64,000 bases of DNA. Origin: Protula sp. h YS-2021 (lineage: Eukaryota; Annelida; Polychaeta; Sabellida; Serpulidae). A model generated the notes under the pieces. It was not told the origin of the DNA and searched no databases. It saw nothing but the letters and a program-made list of their open reading frames with translations. Where the stretch lies: contig OX457029.1 in assembly GCA_949752745.1 (NCBI GenBank), positions 44,502,500-44,566,499 on the forward strand, read 5' to 3'. How positions within the stretch are numbered: the stretch's first letter is position 1; each line of letters starts with the position of its first letter. Positions 36,300-47,899 of the stretch are shown here, piece by piece. The translations under genes and the position numbers were made by a program.

Positions 36300-38865
36300 T
36301 TTGAGAACGGAGATGTTTTTGAGATTGCCGTGTCACACCCGTCCTTCCACAACTCGTCAGTTTTCGTGACAGGTCTAATGGTCAAGTGACTTCTTATGAT
36401 ATGGTCAATAATGGGCTCATCACTCTCGTGTTTTTATCACTGATAGCCCCTTTTTAAAAGATCAGGAGCCTTTACTTATGCCTTCATCATGATTACCATC
36501 AAAATAAATAGACTGTTTAGCATACATATGTGTGAATCGCGATCAGATATTGTGGCACGCTGATTCGTTTAGATTGATCATAGCCTTTAAATAAAGAAAA
36601 CAAAATATGAATTTATATTTCCAACCTCTTGAACAAGACAACCGATCCTTCACAATCGGCGGAGTACGCAAGTTAATGGCGATGATGCGATGATATATGA
36701 CCCAATGAAATCTGCCTTTAAACCCTCCTGACAAAGGTAGTTTTTAGAAAACATGAGGGGAGTGGGTTGGGGCGTAACAATAAGATGCTATGACAATCGG
36801 GGTTAGATGGGGTAACATTTCTATTGAGAATGCAATGTGACGCTTAAAGTGCTCGATTTCGCTAATGAAATCTCTGTTATTTTGGGATATAAAACCCTTG
36901 TGTCTGATGTCTTGACCATTTATGAGACGAACTTTATAGCGAACTGACTTGCCAGTTTGGGTTTCTGATTCTCGCACGCACCACGCGATTTCAAGCGTGA
37001 AAGTGCCTTGCATTAGTTCCAATTTGCCATCCCAGTTCCCTTCGCATAAAGACGTTAGCTGTATGCGAATGAGCCAAGACCTGTTTGGTTGTGAAAACTG
37101 TAGAGGAAATGTGCCGAAGTCGAAGAAGTTACTAAAAATAATAATATGAATTTTTTTGGCGACAATTTACATGCATCGCTCTCGATTTGACTTGCTTAAG
37201 ATACCTCTGAGAAACCCGCCACGGTGTTTTTGCGTATGTCAAATGTTCAGTAGTTTTAGCTGTGGCTGTTGCTATAATTGTTGTTATTAATATGGTTCTG
37301 TGTTGTTACATCTCAAAATATAGAATGTGCATAAGATAGAAGGTTCATAAGGACTAAAGCACATAAGGGCAGGATAGGATATTTTAGTAAGTTTGAAAAG
37401 ATAATACTCGAGAACCGTGTGATTGGACCAAGCCGCAAATGGAATCACCTCGCAAATAGAACCGGTTTTCATCCACACCGTTTTAGAGTGTCTTTGATTA
37501 TGAAGGGCATCACAAAAAAGACCAAAGGACGATGTCCGCATTTTTCAGTATATATTTTAATAATGTAGTGAATTAGTGAAAATATAAGCTATGTTAAAAT
37601 GATCTTAAAAAATGTTATTCCATAAAGACGTCAACAATTCAAGTCAAATTAAACAAAGTTCTTGTTGTTTTGCTCACGCTACACTATATAAATTTTTTGA
37701 AGATGCTTAAATCCATAAACAGTGAAACTACGGAAATTGGACCGCAAATGGTCTCATTTCCTTCATGGTCTTATTTACGTGTTTCTTCCAATTGGAAAAC
37801 ACCTTGAAACGGGACCAATAAAATGTGAGTAAGGTAGTCTCATGGCCCTTCTGTATGTCATTGCAATTAAACTATAATTTAATTGCAATTAAACTATAAG
37901 AAGGCTGTGCAGCACGATCTTAAGATGGCACAAGTCAAAATAGGTCTTACCATAAGAACAAAGGAGCAAGTTTGACTTAGAAGTCAAGAAAACAGTGGCA
38001 ATGGCAGCTGTTTGGCTATGTGTTGGTTTAGCGGCTATTACTGCATGCTGATCGTGATCGAATTGGATTCTATAGACCAATACAGGTCAGAACAACAATT
38101 ACCATGTCCCGAAGCAGCGAAATCTAGGGGCGGATAAAGGAAGCTGCGGAGAGGAGGGTTGGGGGGGGGGGGGGAGGGTGGATTGCCGTGATGGGAAGAA
38201 GGGCTTGAACACATGTAGGATGTGACAGATGCTATTTTCTTTTATTGAAGCATTGTAAAAAAAATGATGAGCTGACACAAAGATGCAAATTTTTTGGTAA
38301 GTGCTGGAGATTTCCGGGGATATTAGAGTGTAGGGCACGAGACCCCCTTTTCAGAAACGGGCGCCCAATCCCGCCTCTGAGAAATTTGTGCTTGTGTGAA
38401 AAAGGATAAGTTAATTAATCGCATGTTTATTTAAATCAGGCGTTTGGTGCTTACTTAATCTTAAATTGCGATTCCGTTTTGATGCACATGGGCTCATCTT
38501 AGTGCGGAGTAAACAGACTAAATCAAAATGGCAGATTTTCCTTTTGTTGAAGCTGGGTTTTTTAAAACTTTGTGATGGAGAGAGAATATCCTGCTTTTAA
38601 ATCGCATTTCCAACTCTTCCTGCATTTAAGAGAATTTAATTATAATGGCAGTAATTATATACGGGTAGGAATGACACCGATGTTTTTCCGTTGGAAGGTA
38701 TTTTTATGTCAACCAAAACGGAATAGAACTTATGTGGAAATATCCGTGGAAATATATGCTGTGACATCAAGTATGAACGGAAAGAAAGTTAATAAATTTT
38801 GCAAGTTTTGGTCAACCAAATATGAAATCAATGGGTAAAGGTGTTTTTTTTTTTAAATTAAATAT
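36300..38865. other. Non-coding stretch, no gene recognised
   Basis: Short open frames only. A G-run is present at 38160-38176, and a 16-bp direct repeat TGCAATTAAACTATAA sits at about 37862 and 37883. The 88-codon frame at 38572-38838 has ordinary-looking composition but no recognisable motif, so I do not call it. Confidence 0.5.
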
Positions 38866-38869
38866 GTGT

Positions 38870-39001
38870 GCTATTATTATTCATATTATTTTTGTCATTA
38901 CTATTAATATTATAATCATTATTATTATTACTGCACTTCAGCTTTCGAAAGACACATTGTGTAAAAAGTATATGTAATATATAATACAATAATAATAATA
39001 T

Positions 39002-39043
<42 letters not shown>

Positions 39044-39125
39044 GTGATGATGATAATGATGACGATGACAATGATGATGATGGTGGTGGTGGAGACGATT
39101 ACAATGGTGATAATAATAATAAACG
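38870..39125 (+). repeat. ATT/GAT trinucleotide repeats
   Basis: Imperfect ATT/TTA trinucleotides give way at 39002 to a (GAT)n tract, then GGT and AAT variants to about 39122. They yield poly-Met and poly-Ile open frames on the two strands, which are spurious. Confidence 0.9.
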
Positions 39126-39129
39126 TAAT

Positions 39130-41935
39130 TGTACCTTTAACACTGACAGTTGATCTGGAGGCTGCATCAGGACACAAATGCGGGTCAGCTTTTGGAAAAC
39201 TGTTGCAAATTTCTTTTTCGTTACCTATGCCTAATGCTTACTATTGCGTTAAATGCGCGAATTATAAACAAGGCCAGAAACAAAGCAGATCGATTGACAC
39301 TCTTTAGTAAACATAACCAACTTGAAGAAAAATCGTTAGTTGATTCGCTTTGATGGGTAATCGGTTGGGAAATTGGACTACTTCAATTACAGCTCAAAAT
39401 AGATATACAACAAAGCTTCTATTCTAGGAAACTCCGGATACAGTTACTCAAGATTCTTTAAAAGTCTTTAAACAAAGTCTCCTATAAGACATCTCCCAAC
39501 TCGGCCCAGACTGTGTTGTTTTTCTGCTTAATGTACCACGATAGGAAAGTAATTTCTCGTCAGCGAAGTGCTGATTATCGGCAGTGGCGTCTCAGGTTAC
39601 CTTCGCATTGCTTAGGAGGAGTAAAACTGAAATTAGTTAAAAATATAGCAATCACAAGTGTCCGGTTTAGGATTTTTCGTGGGCAGGTAGGTGGTAGGGG
39701 ATAGCAAGGATCCTGCTTAGTGAAGAATCTTGCATTAACTACCTCTTCTAACTCGCAGTTGAATGCACTGCTAAGGTTTTATTTTTCTGTTCTCGCTCAT
39801 CGGAAGTTGAAACAGAAGTTAAATGTTGAGTTGTATAAAAACATGTTAATTTCATTTTGGTGGTTATTTTCAGTGTATAATATCCCTTAACATAGCGAGC
39901 TAATTCTGCAGAAAATCACACTTAACACTTGAGATAGTGATAAATAACTTCTTACATATAAGAATTCTATCTACAGTTACAAAGAACTCGCTGTATTCTT
40001 CCTGGATCAGTGTGCTCTTGTATCGTCAATTAAGGTCACGGTGGGCAAGCCAGTGTTAACAAAAGCGTCAAACGAGATTAGACAAAAGACGACAGATAGC
40101 AAAGTGACGGGATAATATCCCGTAATGTTCTGGATTTTTAGATAATCGCATTTACGTATATGCTTATTAATAACAGTTGTTATTGTTGCAAAGAATATTA
40201 TTACTTTTGGATGGTAAAGGAATAAAACAGCGGACGGCACTCGAGTGCCTTGAAGAGATATCGCACTTTTTCAATATGCAGGATCATTGCTTGTTATTAA
40301 AACAATCCTGCAGGTTTATTCCTATTGGCAGTACGTAGTTTTTTGCAGACTTAAAAGCTCGCTCTGTATAGTTTCACAGTCTGTTTTTTGGCATCTGCAG
40401 GTTTATATGTTTCTCTGGAGAGCCTTGAATATCCAGAGTATCGTAAATAACTTGGCGACGATGTTAAAATGTTGTTGCTGTGTGGCGAAATCCATGCTAA
40501 AAGGTCACAGAAAATGCACAAATTGTAGAGATGTTAAAAGGGTTACTGATTTCATAGATCATACAGATAAAATGCTAAAACATGTGGAGATAAATCATAT
40601 AAAGAGAGCATGGCTTTTTAAATGCGTAAAATAAAACTGAGACTTTCAGGTTACAACTGTAAACAAAACCAAAAGTAAACATTCCAAGAGGTTAATATGG
40701 GTATAAACTTTTGCAAATAACTTATAAAGTGAGTAAAACTCTTCATTTATAAAATATTTTGTTACGTTTCCAGATTGTCGTGGTACCAGCACTGCAGCTT
40801 TGGACTCAATCAACAAGTTTGGATCTACAACAAAGCCCATTACGCGTGTGATCACAAATCGGCCATAGCTTACACGGCACCTTTAATGGCAATGCTCTTC
40901 GGTTGAGTAATATCACCGCTAGCTTTGCATAAAGTGGGGGAAACAGGGGGGAAAAGAGTTGTGAACAACAGCCATTCAGACGGACAGCATAGCCGCAATA
41001 CAAAAGGTCGTCTTTACTCGATATTTTCCTGTAGGTAATTGCAGTGACATTGAACTACACAAACATGAGCACATGTTAAACCATGAAAAAGAACGAATCG
41101 CTTGTTTTAGTCAGTGAATGTGCCATTTTCAATTTGTAAATATAAAAAAAAATAAATAAATAAATAAAACACACAAACAACTGGGAAACGAGTGAAAGGA
41201 TATATATATTGTAGTTCATTGCTCAGCTCAAAATCTGATCGTCTTAACTAGTATTGGAGCAATTTTACCTAGAGAATTGATTTGAGCACCAAGTGACTCC
41301 TACAAAATCCATCGTGCTATTAATTAGCCGCATTACGATGCGCAAACGAGCTCTCGTATGTGACGGAAAAGTAACACACGTCACAAGGATTTTGTTTAAT
41401 GAGCGGAAGATATTATTGTGCATTATGGACTTACATGAGTTAAAAAAAACGGGAATATGAAAAAAGGTCGGCGTGACGACTACTCAAATGAAACGCTTAT
41501 TGCAGCAACGTGTTTTGAGTAATAATAGAGGGCATCTGACAGTAGGATGGTATGGGACGTAGTTACGTGAAGCCACTGCAAGAATAAGGCCTTGAAGAAT
41601 ATATGTCTTTAGTCATTTTTGGTTACGCTTGCTTACAGCAGTGATTTGCCCACTCTCCTCAGAGAATAGCATGTTGCAGCCTTGTTTGGGAGATATAACT
41701 GGCACAAACATCAGAATTCAGTTCAGTGTGACATCAACTTGAGGGAGATTCTGCAATTGGCTGTGGGACTTGCATATTAGTGGATAAAATAAAAAATAGA
41801 TATATGTGGCGAAATATTTTATGACGTAATGCAATGACAATTTAAAGGGAAGGAAAAGCAGTTGAACGTCTTGCGAACTGAAAACAGAGACTTTGCCTTG
41901 CGGCGACAATTCTTTACTTCTGTATGTCATTGTAG
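39130..41935. other. Upstream flank of the receptor gene, no other gene recognised
   Basis: Open frames up to 115 codons (40287-40634) have no recognised domain; that one ends in a Cys/Lys-rich segment but shows no known motif. AT-rich simple sequence lies at 41142-41168 and a short (TA) run at 41200-41210. The receptor promoter and any 5' untranslated exons would lie here or further upstream, but no core promoter element can be assigned with confidence. Confidence 0.4.
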
Positions 41936-41951
41936 CTAATTCAAACGTAAA

Positions 41952-43160
41952 ATGGAATTGAATTTCAACGTTTCATCTGCAGTGGATCGTAGTGGATATC
42001 GATATGTAGACTCGAGCGAAATAAACAGTACACACTTTAATAGCAGCGATGACCCTGGAGACCCAGGTGACCAATTTGTGGAGAAGAGCTTGGCCGAGAA
42101 ACTGACAATAGGGTTCCTCCTGGGTATCATAATATTCTGTTCTGTAGTGGGAAATTCGCTCGTCTGTATCGCCGTTTTAACACAGCGAAATTTGCGTAGG
42201 AGTAGCAATTTTTTCTACGTTTCGCTGGCGTGTTCCGACTTACTCGTCTCGCTGGCAGTCATGACGTTTGCAGGAGCCAATGACATCCGGGGATCGTGGA
42301 TGTTTGGAGCTATATTCTGCAACATCTGGCTATCCCTGGACGTTATGTGCTGCACGGCATCCATTCTTAACATCTGCGCCATCAGTCTGGATCGCTTCCT
42401 GCACATCCGGCAGCCGTATAACTACCACCGTCTTATGTCACCCCGCAGAACGATCCTCGTCATTGTTTTCGTGTGGGCTTTATCTGTTCTCATATCCTTC
42501 CTCCCCATCCATTTAGGATGGCACAAAACAGACGAATATGAACCATGGGTTGGCGATAGATATATGTGTCAACTAAAGCTCAACCCACTTTATGCTGTAG
42601 GATCTTCACTGATAAGCTTCTATATTCCTTGTCTTATAATGCTATCTATGTATATTAGTATGTATCGTCTCGCTAGACATCACCTGAAAAGTATTAAAGC
42701 GACGACGGCGTCGTATTCGCACGCCGCAGCCAATCACGCCTATAAACCGTCGGACCATAAGGCATCCATAACGCTGGGAGTCATCATGGGTGTTTTCCTC
42801 TTTTGCTGGATGCCTTTCTTCACGGTAAACATTATTACAGCATTTGTCTCGCTTCCTCCTATTGTTTTTATTGTATGCACTTGGCTCGGTTATATAAACT
42901 CCATGGCAAATCCTATCATTTATACGATATTTAATAAAGAATTTCGTATAGCATTTAAGAAACTGCTGTTCATTGAAAAATGTGGTGGTCGAAATGGAAA
43001 ATGTTGCTGCGCTAAACACAAAAAAGGTAAAAACTCACTTCGGGCTGCAAATGGGACATCAAAAAATGCTCAGTATGGGGCGTTAAAAGGCCCCTCGTCA
43101 AGTAGATCAACGTCCATACCTCTCATGAATATGCATAATAACAACGCTGCACAGCTGTAG
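41952..43160 (+). CDS. Dop1R1: D1-like dopamine receptor (class A GPCR, Dop1R1 type)
   Basis: A complete single-exon frame of 402 residues. An in-frame TAA at 41937-41939 makes this ATG the first possible start; the stop is TAG followed directly by TAA. Seen: N-terminal N-glycosylation sequons at N6, N25 and N30; TM1 about 50-75 (N68), TM2 87-110 (D96), TM3 with C123 and amine-binding D130, D147-R148-F149 in place of DRY, TM4 W175, ECL2 C206, TM5 S218, S219 and S222 with P226, TM6 CWMPFF (285-290), TM7 W311, Y314 and NPIIY (320-324), a basic helix 8, and a Cys-rich tail (C344, C351-353). Known of the family: Asp3.32 and the TM5 serines bind catecholamines, and a short third loop (about 241-270) suits Gs coupling and cAMP elevation. 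The TM4 segment ALSVLISFLP, TM6 SDHKASITLGVIMGVF and TM7-helix 8 NKEFRIAFKK resemble invertebrate D1-like receptors more than octopamine-beta or vertebrate D1 receptors. The subtype is inferred; a related octopamine or tyramine receptor is the main alternative. Confidence 0.93.
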   Translation: MELNFNVSSAVDRSGYRYVDSSEINSTHFNSSDDPGDPGDQFVEKSLAEKLTIGFLLGIIIFCSVVGNSLVCIAVLTQRNLRRSSNFFYVSLACSDLLVSLAVMTFAGANDIRGSWMFGAIFCNIWLSLDVMCCTASILNICAISLDRFLHIRQPYNYHRLMSPRRTILVIVFVWALSVLISFLPIHLGWHKTDEYEPWVGDRYMCQLKLNPLYAVGSSLISFYIPCLIMLSMYISMYRLARHHLKSIKATTASYSHAAANHAYKPSDHKASITLGVIMGVFLFCWMPFFTVNIITAFVSLPPIVFIVCTWLGYINSMANPIIYTIFNKEFRIAFKKLLFIEKCGGRNGKCCCAKHKKGKNSLRAANGTSKNAQYGALKGPSSSRSTSIPLMNMHNNNAAQL

Positions 43161-43209
43161 TAACATGTAGAGATTAGTTTAAAACAATATTGATAATAAT
43201 AATAATTAA

Positions 43210-43215
43210 AATAAA
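43210..43215 (+). promoter_or_regulatory. Candidate polyadenylation signal AATAAA
   Basis: A canonical hexamer 50 bp downstream of the receptor stop codon, in an A-rich patch. It is close enough to end a very short 3' untranslated region, but such hexamers are common in AT-rich DNA and later sites may be used instead. Confidence 0.35.
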
Positions 43216-43219
43216 TATC

Positions 43220-44025
43220 CATACTGTAGTGTTTTTAAGGTCTCAGGGTCCACAGTTTAGATTTGGGAGAATTTCAAGCTGTTCACAACGTGGCATGTGT
43301 AAATGCAAAATTTGACTGTTTACTGGAGTAAATTATACTCTTTCAATTTTTTGTGTAAAGTATTCATGAAACCAGATATGAGGTTTGTATCTACTTAAAG
43401 TTGTCAAAGGCTTTTGAAATGACTTTTTTTGTTTATTGGTTTCATAAAAACGCTAAAAATTGGATTATTATAGAAAATTACATCAGATATTGTGTCCCAT
43501 AGATGTTTGTTATTACAAGGTGCGTAGTAATTCGCAATTAGATATCCAATTTACTTGGTAATCCATGAAAATATCAAGCAGTTCCTTTAAATTCCAGGGG
43601 ATAGAATATCCTCATTATTTTCCAACCACAGACAGACATTTTTTGCAGAGCGGTGAAAAAAGGGTGAAACAAAGATACTTGTTTCGAAGAAGTCACGCTA
43701 GGAAAGTGGAAAGGGTTACGATTGTTCTGACAAAATCAGATGTGCTTTACTTTTGCACTTAATTACTTCCATTTCTTGAACCAAAAACCCTAGACCTATT
43801 TCCCCTGGTTTTGTGAAATATCACAATGCAGCATGACTAAAAAACTGGTGTATGAACGTCCGTCCTACCGTCAAAATCGACTTGGAACTCCGTGTTTGAA
43901 TAACATGCACATAAAAATGGCCACTGTTTATGTTTGTTTTGTTGTAAACCGTTTTATTTTGCAGATGTATTAATTTTAAAAATGTTGGGAAAATTCAGAA
44001 TTTCGTTATAGTATTTCACAAAGGC
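43220..44025. other. Downstream flank of the receptor gene, nothing recognised
   Basis: AT-rich sequence with short open frames only. It may include 3' untranslated sequence of the receptor transcript if the AATAAA at 43210 is not used. Confidence 0.4.
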
Positions 44026-44029
44026 GGTC

Positions 44030-44095
44030 AAAGAGAGAGAGAGAGAGATGGAAAGAGAGAGAGACAAAGAGAGAGAGAGAGAGAGATAGATAGAG

Positions 44096-44187
<92 letters not shown>
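44030..44187 (+). repeat. (GA)n microsatellite
   Basis: GA-rich tract with GATA, GACA and GGAAA interruptions in its left half and a pure GA run from about 44114 to 44187. It starts about 870 bp after the receptor stop codon. The Ser/Leu open frame on the minus strand is spurious. Confidence 0.95.
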
Positions 44188-44189
<2 letters not shown>

Positions 44190-47100
44190 ACTGTAACCGC
44201 TCTATGAGCTTAGGGTATAAAGCAAAGGAGTGATTTAAAACTTTTAAATCCCGCTTTGTTTTGAAACCCAGATGAAAACAATTTTAGGAAAAAGCTTTTA
44301 AGTTAACAAAATGTATGCACAGGCATTTTAAAACATTTTTTCTTCATTTAAATTATTTGCTTAATCTGCATGCTTTATTTAAATATAGCAACTGGTATGT
44401 CAATCAAATGAAAAAATGTCATGTTTCTGAATAAATCTCCCGAATAATCACGGACTAGGGCGACGCCAAAGCCAAGAAATAAATTAAGAAAGAAATAAAT
44501 AAATAAAAAACAGGACAACCTCGTGACATTAATTAACTCGGACCTTTAAAGCATTGTAAATTATGTTACACATCAATCAATTTGAAAAGGAAAATGCCAT
44601 TCCGGGATCAAAGAGTCCTATTTTAAAGAACCAAACGTGTCGCTTAGGATTCGCATTTTGACAAGAAAAAGTAACTTAATCCTGCCTTTGCGACTGAATT
44701 TTAAAGGGAATTGTCTTGCAAGTGCAACAGTGTGTTCAAATTTGCGAGTTATATATAAAGACCACGCTCAGCTCCGACCCAAATATTCTCACTTCCTGAT
44801 GAAAATATTCTCGTTAATTTGCCCCATTGCAGAAGAACAGCACACAGTACCTTCTCAATACCTTCCCACATTTTTTATCCTCCCTTTTTCCCCCTTCCCA
44901 CCTCCCTCCAACCCCCCCCCCCCCAACACACAGACTACTGTACTCTCGCCATTTCTCCAATGTCTTTATCTGCTTTTTATATAAAAATTTTAATTTTTCG
45001 AAGATGAAAACATTTAACTACCACGATTCACTTGCTTGATGATATTGTTTGACAGTCCAGCCGTTGTTGTTTTGCCTCCAGAAATATTTTCGAGAGAACT
45101 ATTCATAAGCTGGAATTACCGTTGGTAAAAATCACGATCAAAATGAAATGTGAAAAATAGTTTATGTGTTATTGTGTGTCGGTTTGGTTTTTCAAGTGGC
45201 GTTAGTTCTTAGGTGTTGTTATTGATGTGAAAACGATGGAACTTTTTTTCATACACATGAATCTTTAATTTACATTCCATATGGGTCTGTTGCGCTTTAT
45301 ACAACCCTTAAATCAGCTTAAACAATCGTTTTTTTGTTTGTTTGTTTGTTTGTTTTTTTTTTTGCTTTAGTTGAAAGTGAAACATGAGAAAAATTAGGCA
45401 ACGTGCTTAGATCGAGATTTTTGGTTGTACGTAATAAACAACAACATGATTACTTTGTTCACCATTTTTGTGCTATGTCAGTAAAAGAAACATGGCATAG
45501 AACGGAAAAATAACAACACGAAAGCTTTAACGGAGTGTGTGTATTGCGGTGATTGCACTGATTTCAGCTGTCGGCAGTTAACTCTTCCACCCCCCCCCCC
45601 TCCCTCAGAAACGTTCAGCAGATTAAGCGCGTTTGGTGAGGGTATTTTTTAGCGTGGCTTCCACACCAATGTGGTTTAGATACTGTGGTAAATAAATTTA
45701 TGAGGCTGCTGCAATGACTTTAGGCGCGGTCGAATTTCAAATTGTGCCGCGCGAAAACTGTAAGTGCCATTTACCAGATTTTGATAAATCAGAGCCAAAA
45801 AGTTAAACATGTGAATAGACCGTTTTAATGCTGAGAATCCGTCTGTCCACATGAATGCTTAAAAAGTCCACCGGTGATTGCACAATTTATGTACGCGACT
45901 CTCGAAAAGCATTATACATTAAAGCGTGTGTTAATTACAAAGATGTGAGCGAATGAATGCAATTAAAGTGCTTATTGGTTGCCTTTATAAATTAGAAATA
46001 AAACATGCAGTTATTTGATAAATAACGCGTTTTATTGTTTTAATTGCAATATAAATTGGATGCCTAAACACATATGACAACACCCGAAAATATCCGCAAT
46101 GGCAGATATCAAAACAAGGTTTTGACATCTACTGCTGATATGTTGAACGGCTGGTCACATCGACGTCAATGGTAAAAAATCTGAAACAAAAACAACACTT
46201 TTTTAATTGAGAATTCTTTTTCCCCCGAGCTCTAACTTGAATTTGGGTGTCTTTGAAAAAACAGAATTTTGCTTGACAAAATAGCAGAAAAGCTTTTGAT
46301 TTTGCTTTAAACTACAATTCTAGCCTTTTTAACCACAAGTTATATGTTTTAAACTTACTGGGAAGGTGAGTTGAAAGCAAATGGGTTTAAAGGTAATGTT
46401 TTGCAGCTAAAACAAAGAAGACATCATTAAATATTAAAATGGTACAAACCTTAATGAGACTGAGACAAGTCATGTTGGCACTGAGGTATTGGCAGTGTTG
46501 ACTGATGGGCAAGCTTCTCTAGCTGGGCTTTGAAATGGTATCCTTGCCAAAAAAAAGGTCACAGTCTTGTGGGTATTCAAAGTAGACTCGGGCACATAAG
46601 GTCGTGCCCCTTCAAATTCAGCTTCTTGCAAGCGTTATCTTGCAAGACTTTTAAAGTGTGAGCATTAGTTTACCCCCTTTTTGTGCTTACTAGTTATTCA
46701 CACCGTTTTCACAGCTGGCAAGCTTCGTAACCATACCCAGTTAGCATTGTGACGTCTAATGAACGTCTATTTTTGGTCGCGACATCCATGGAATGATTCC
46801 CAACTTTGAACTGTTGTTGGTTATTTTGCGTTTCGACCAAACGACAACGGCTATCCAACGTTTCTGTCGCAAGTTGGATATGAAAGTGCAAAGGAGTTTT
46901 TACTGTTGTGTAGACGTCGGGCCAGTCGAAAAACAACCTCACGATATTATCGCTCACAGAAAATGGCAGCCATGCCAGGAAATTGCTGCTAATTGGCTTG
47001 CCAAGTGTTAAAAAGACGTGAAATTCCAGGACAATCCTGGTTATTTCATTGAAACCGTTCTCCCAATCAAAACACATCAAAACGTCTTCAGTTTTGGGAC

Positions 47101-47490
47101 GTCAGACGACACCCAAACCGTCTACCATTGGGTGCTCGTATAGTAGTCTATGTCAAACAAACTCGCAAATAAAAAAAAAACTCATGAACGTAACTTATTT
47201 TATGCATCATGTTTGCCCATTTCAATATTATAAGGCTTAACAATCTCAAAACCCAATACAGAAAATAGACACAGATTTTGACATTCAAATTGGCAGAAAA
47301 TATAAGTAATAAGACACCGATCCGATATTTTAATTAATGTTTAGTAATAATTTCTCTTTACTTAACTTGATGAGATGCCGAGTTTTTAGCCATATTTTGT
47401 TTCAAACCTTTTCATGTTTTGTTTCAAACCTGTTCAAATGAATTCAAAAGTTGTTCTTACATCAGGGTATAAACAATTCTATTCGCAGAA
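44190..47490. other. Non-coding stretch with simple repeats and a GACGTC-containing segment
   Basis: Holds C-runs (about 44917-44927 and 45589-45599), a (GTTT)n run at 45334-45352, and at 46748-47115 a segment with several GACGTC or AACGTC motifs resembling in style the element at 62873-63365. Overlapping open frames of 123 (minus) and 72 (plus) codons fall in that segment and match no family known to me. Confidence 0.45.
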
Positions 47491-47494
47491 AAAC

Positions 47495-47895
47495 TACGAA
47501 AGACCGACAGTGCCAGGTTTTCGTTTTTGTTATCACCAACTACGCTATCTCTGAATTTCGTTTATAGAACAGACTGAAGTCTTCGGACTTACAAAACTGG
47601 TTCCCTAATTTTTTACAAGTGCGAAACTGCGCAGATCTTTTGATTTTTTTTTCTAACAAACCAAAATAAATGCACCTGTTTTGAAAGTTGGGATGACAGT
47701 TTTCTAACCTGTAGATAAATCCAAAACAATGTTGGAGATAGCTGCAAAGTGTTTTATAAGATAACACTGACATTTAAGTGATATCACCGGCTTAGTAGAT
47801 ACGAAGTCCGAAGACTTCTGTTCTATCAACGAAATTCAGAAATAGCGTCGTTGGTGATAACACCAACGAAAACCTGGTACCATCGGTCTTTCGTA
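47495..47895. mobile_element. 401-bp fold-back element with roughly 95-bp terminal inverted repeats
   Basis: The left arm (about 47495-47590) and right arm (about 47801-47895) are reverse complements over most of their length with scattered mismatches and a small gap. Shared blocks include TACGAAAGACCGA, CCAGGTTTTCGTT, GTTATCACCAAC, CTGAATTTCGTT, ATAGAACAG and AAGTCTTCGGACTT. The roughly 210-bp interior is unrelated AT-rich sequence. The minus-strand 77-codon frame inside spans the left arm and is incidental. Long TIRs with no transposase indicate a non-autonomous fold-back or MITE-like transposon. Confidence 0.75.
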
Positions 47896-47899
47896 AAAA

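Noticed and set aside
40287..40634. 115-codon frame upstream of the receptor with a Cys-rich segment
   Set aside because: The CCCC stretch is reminiscent of a metal-binding or palmitoylated segment, but no motif spacing fits a known family and there is no supporting context.
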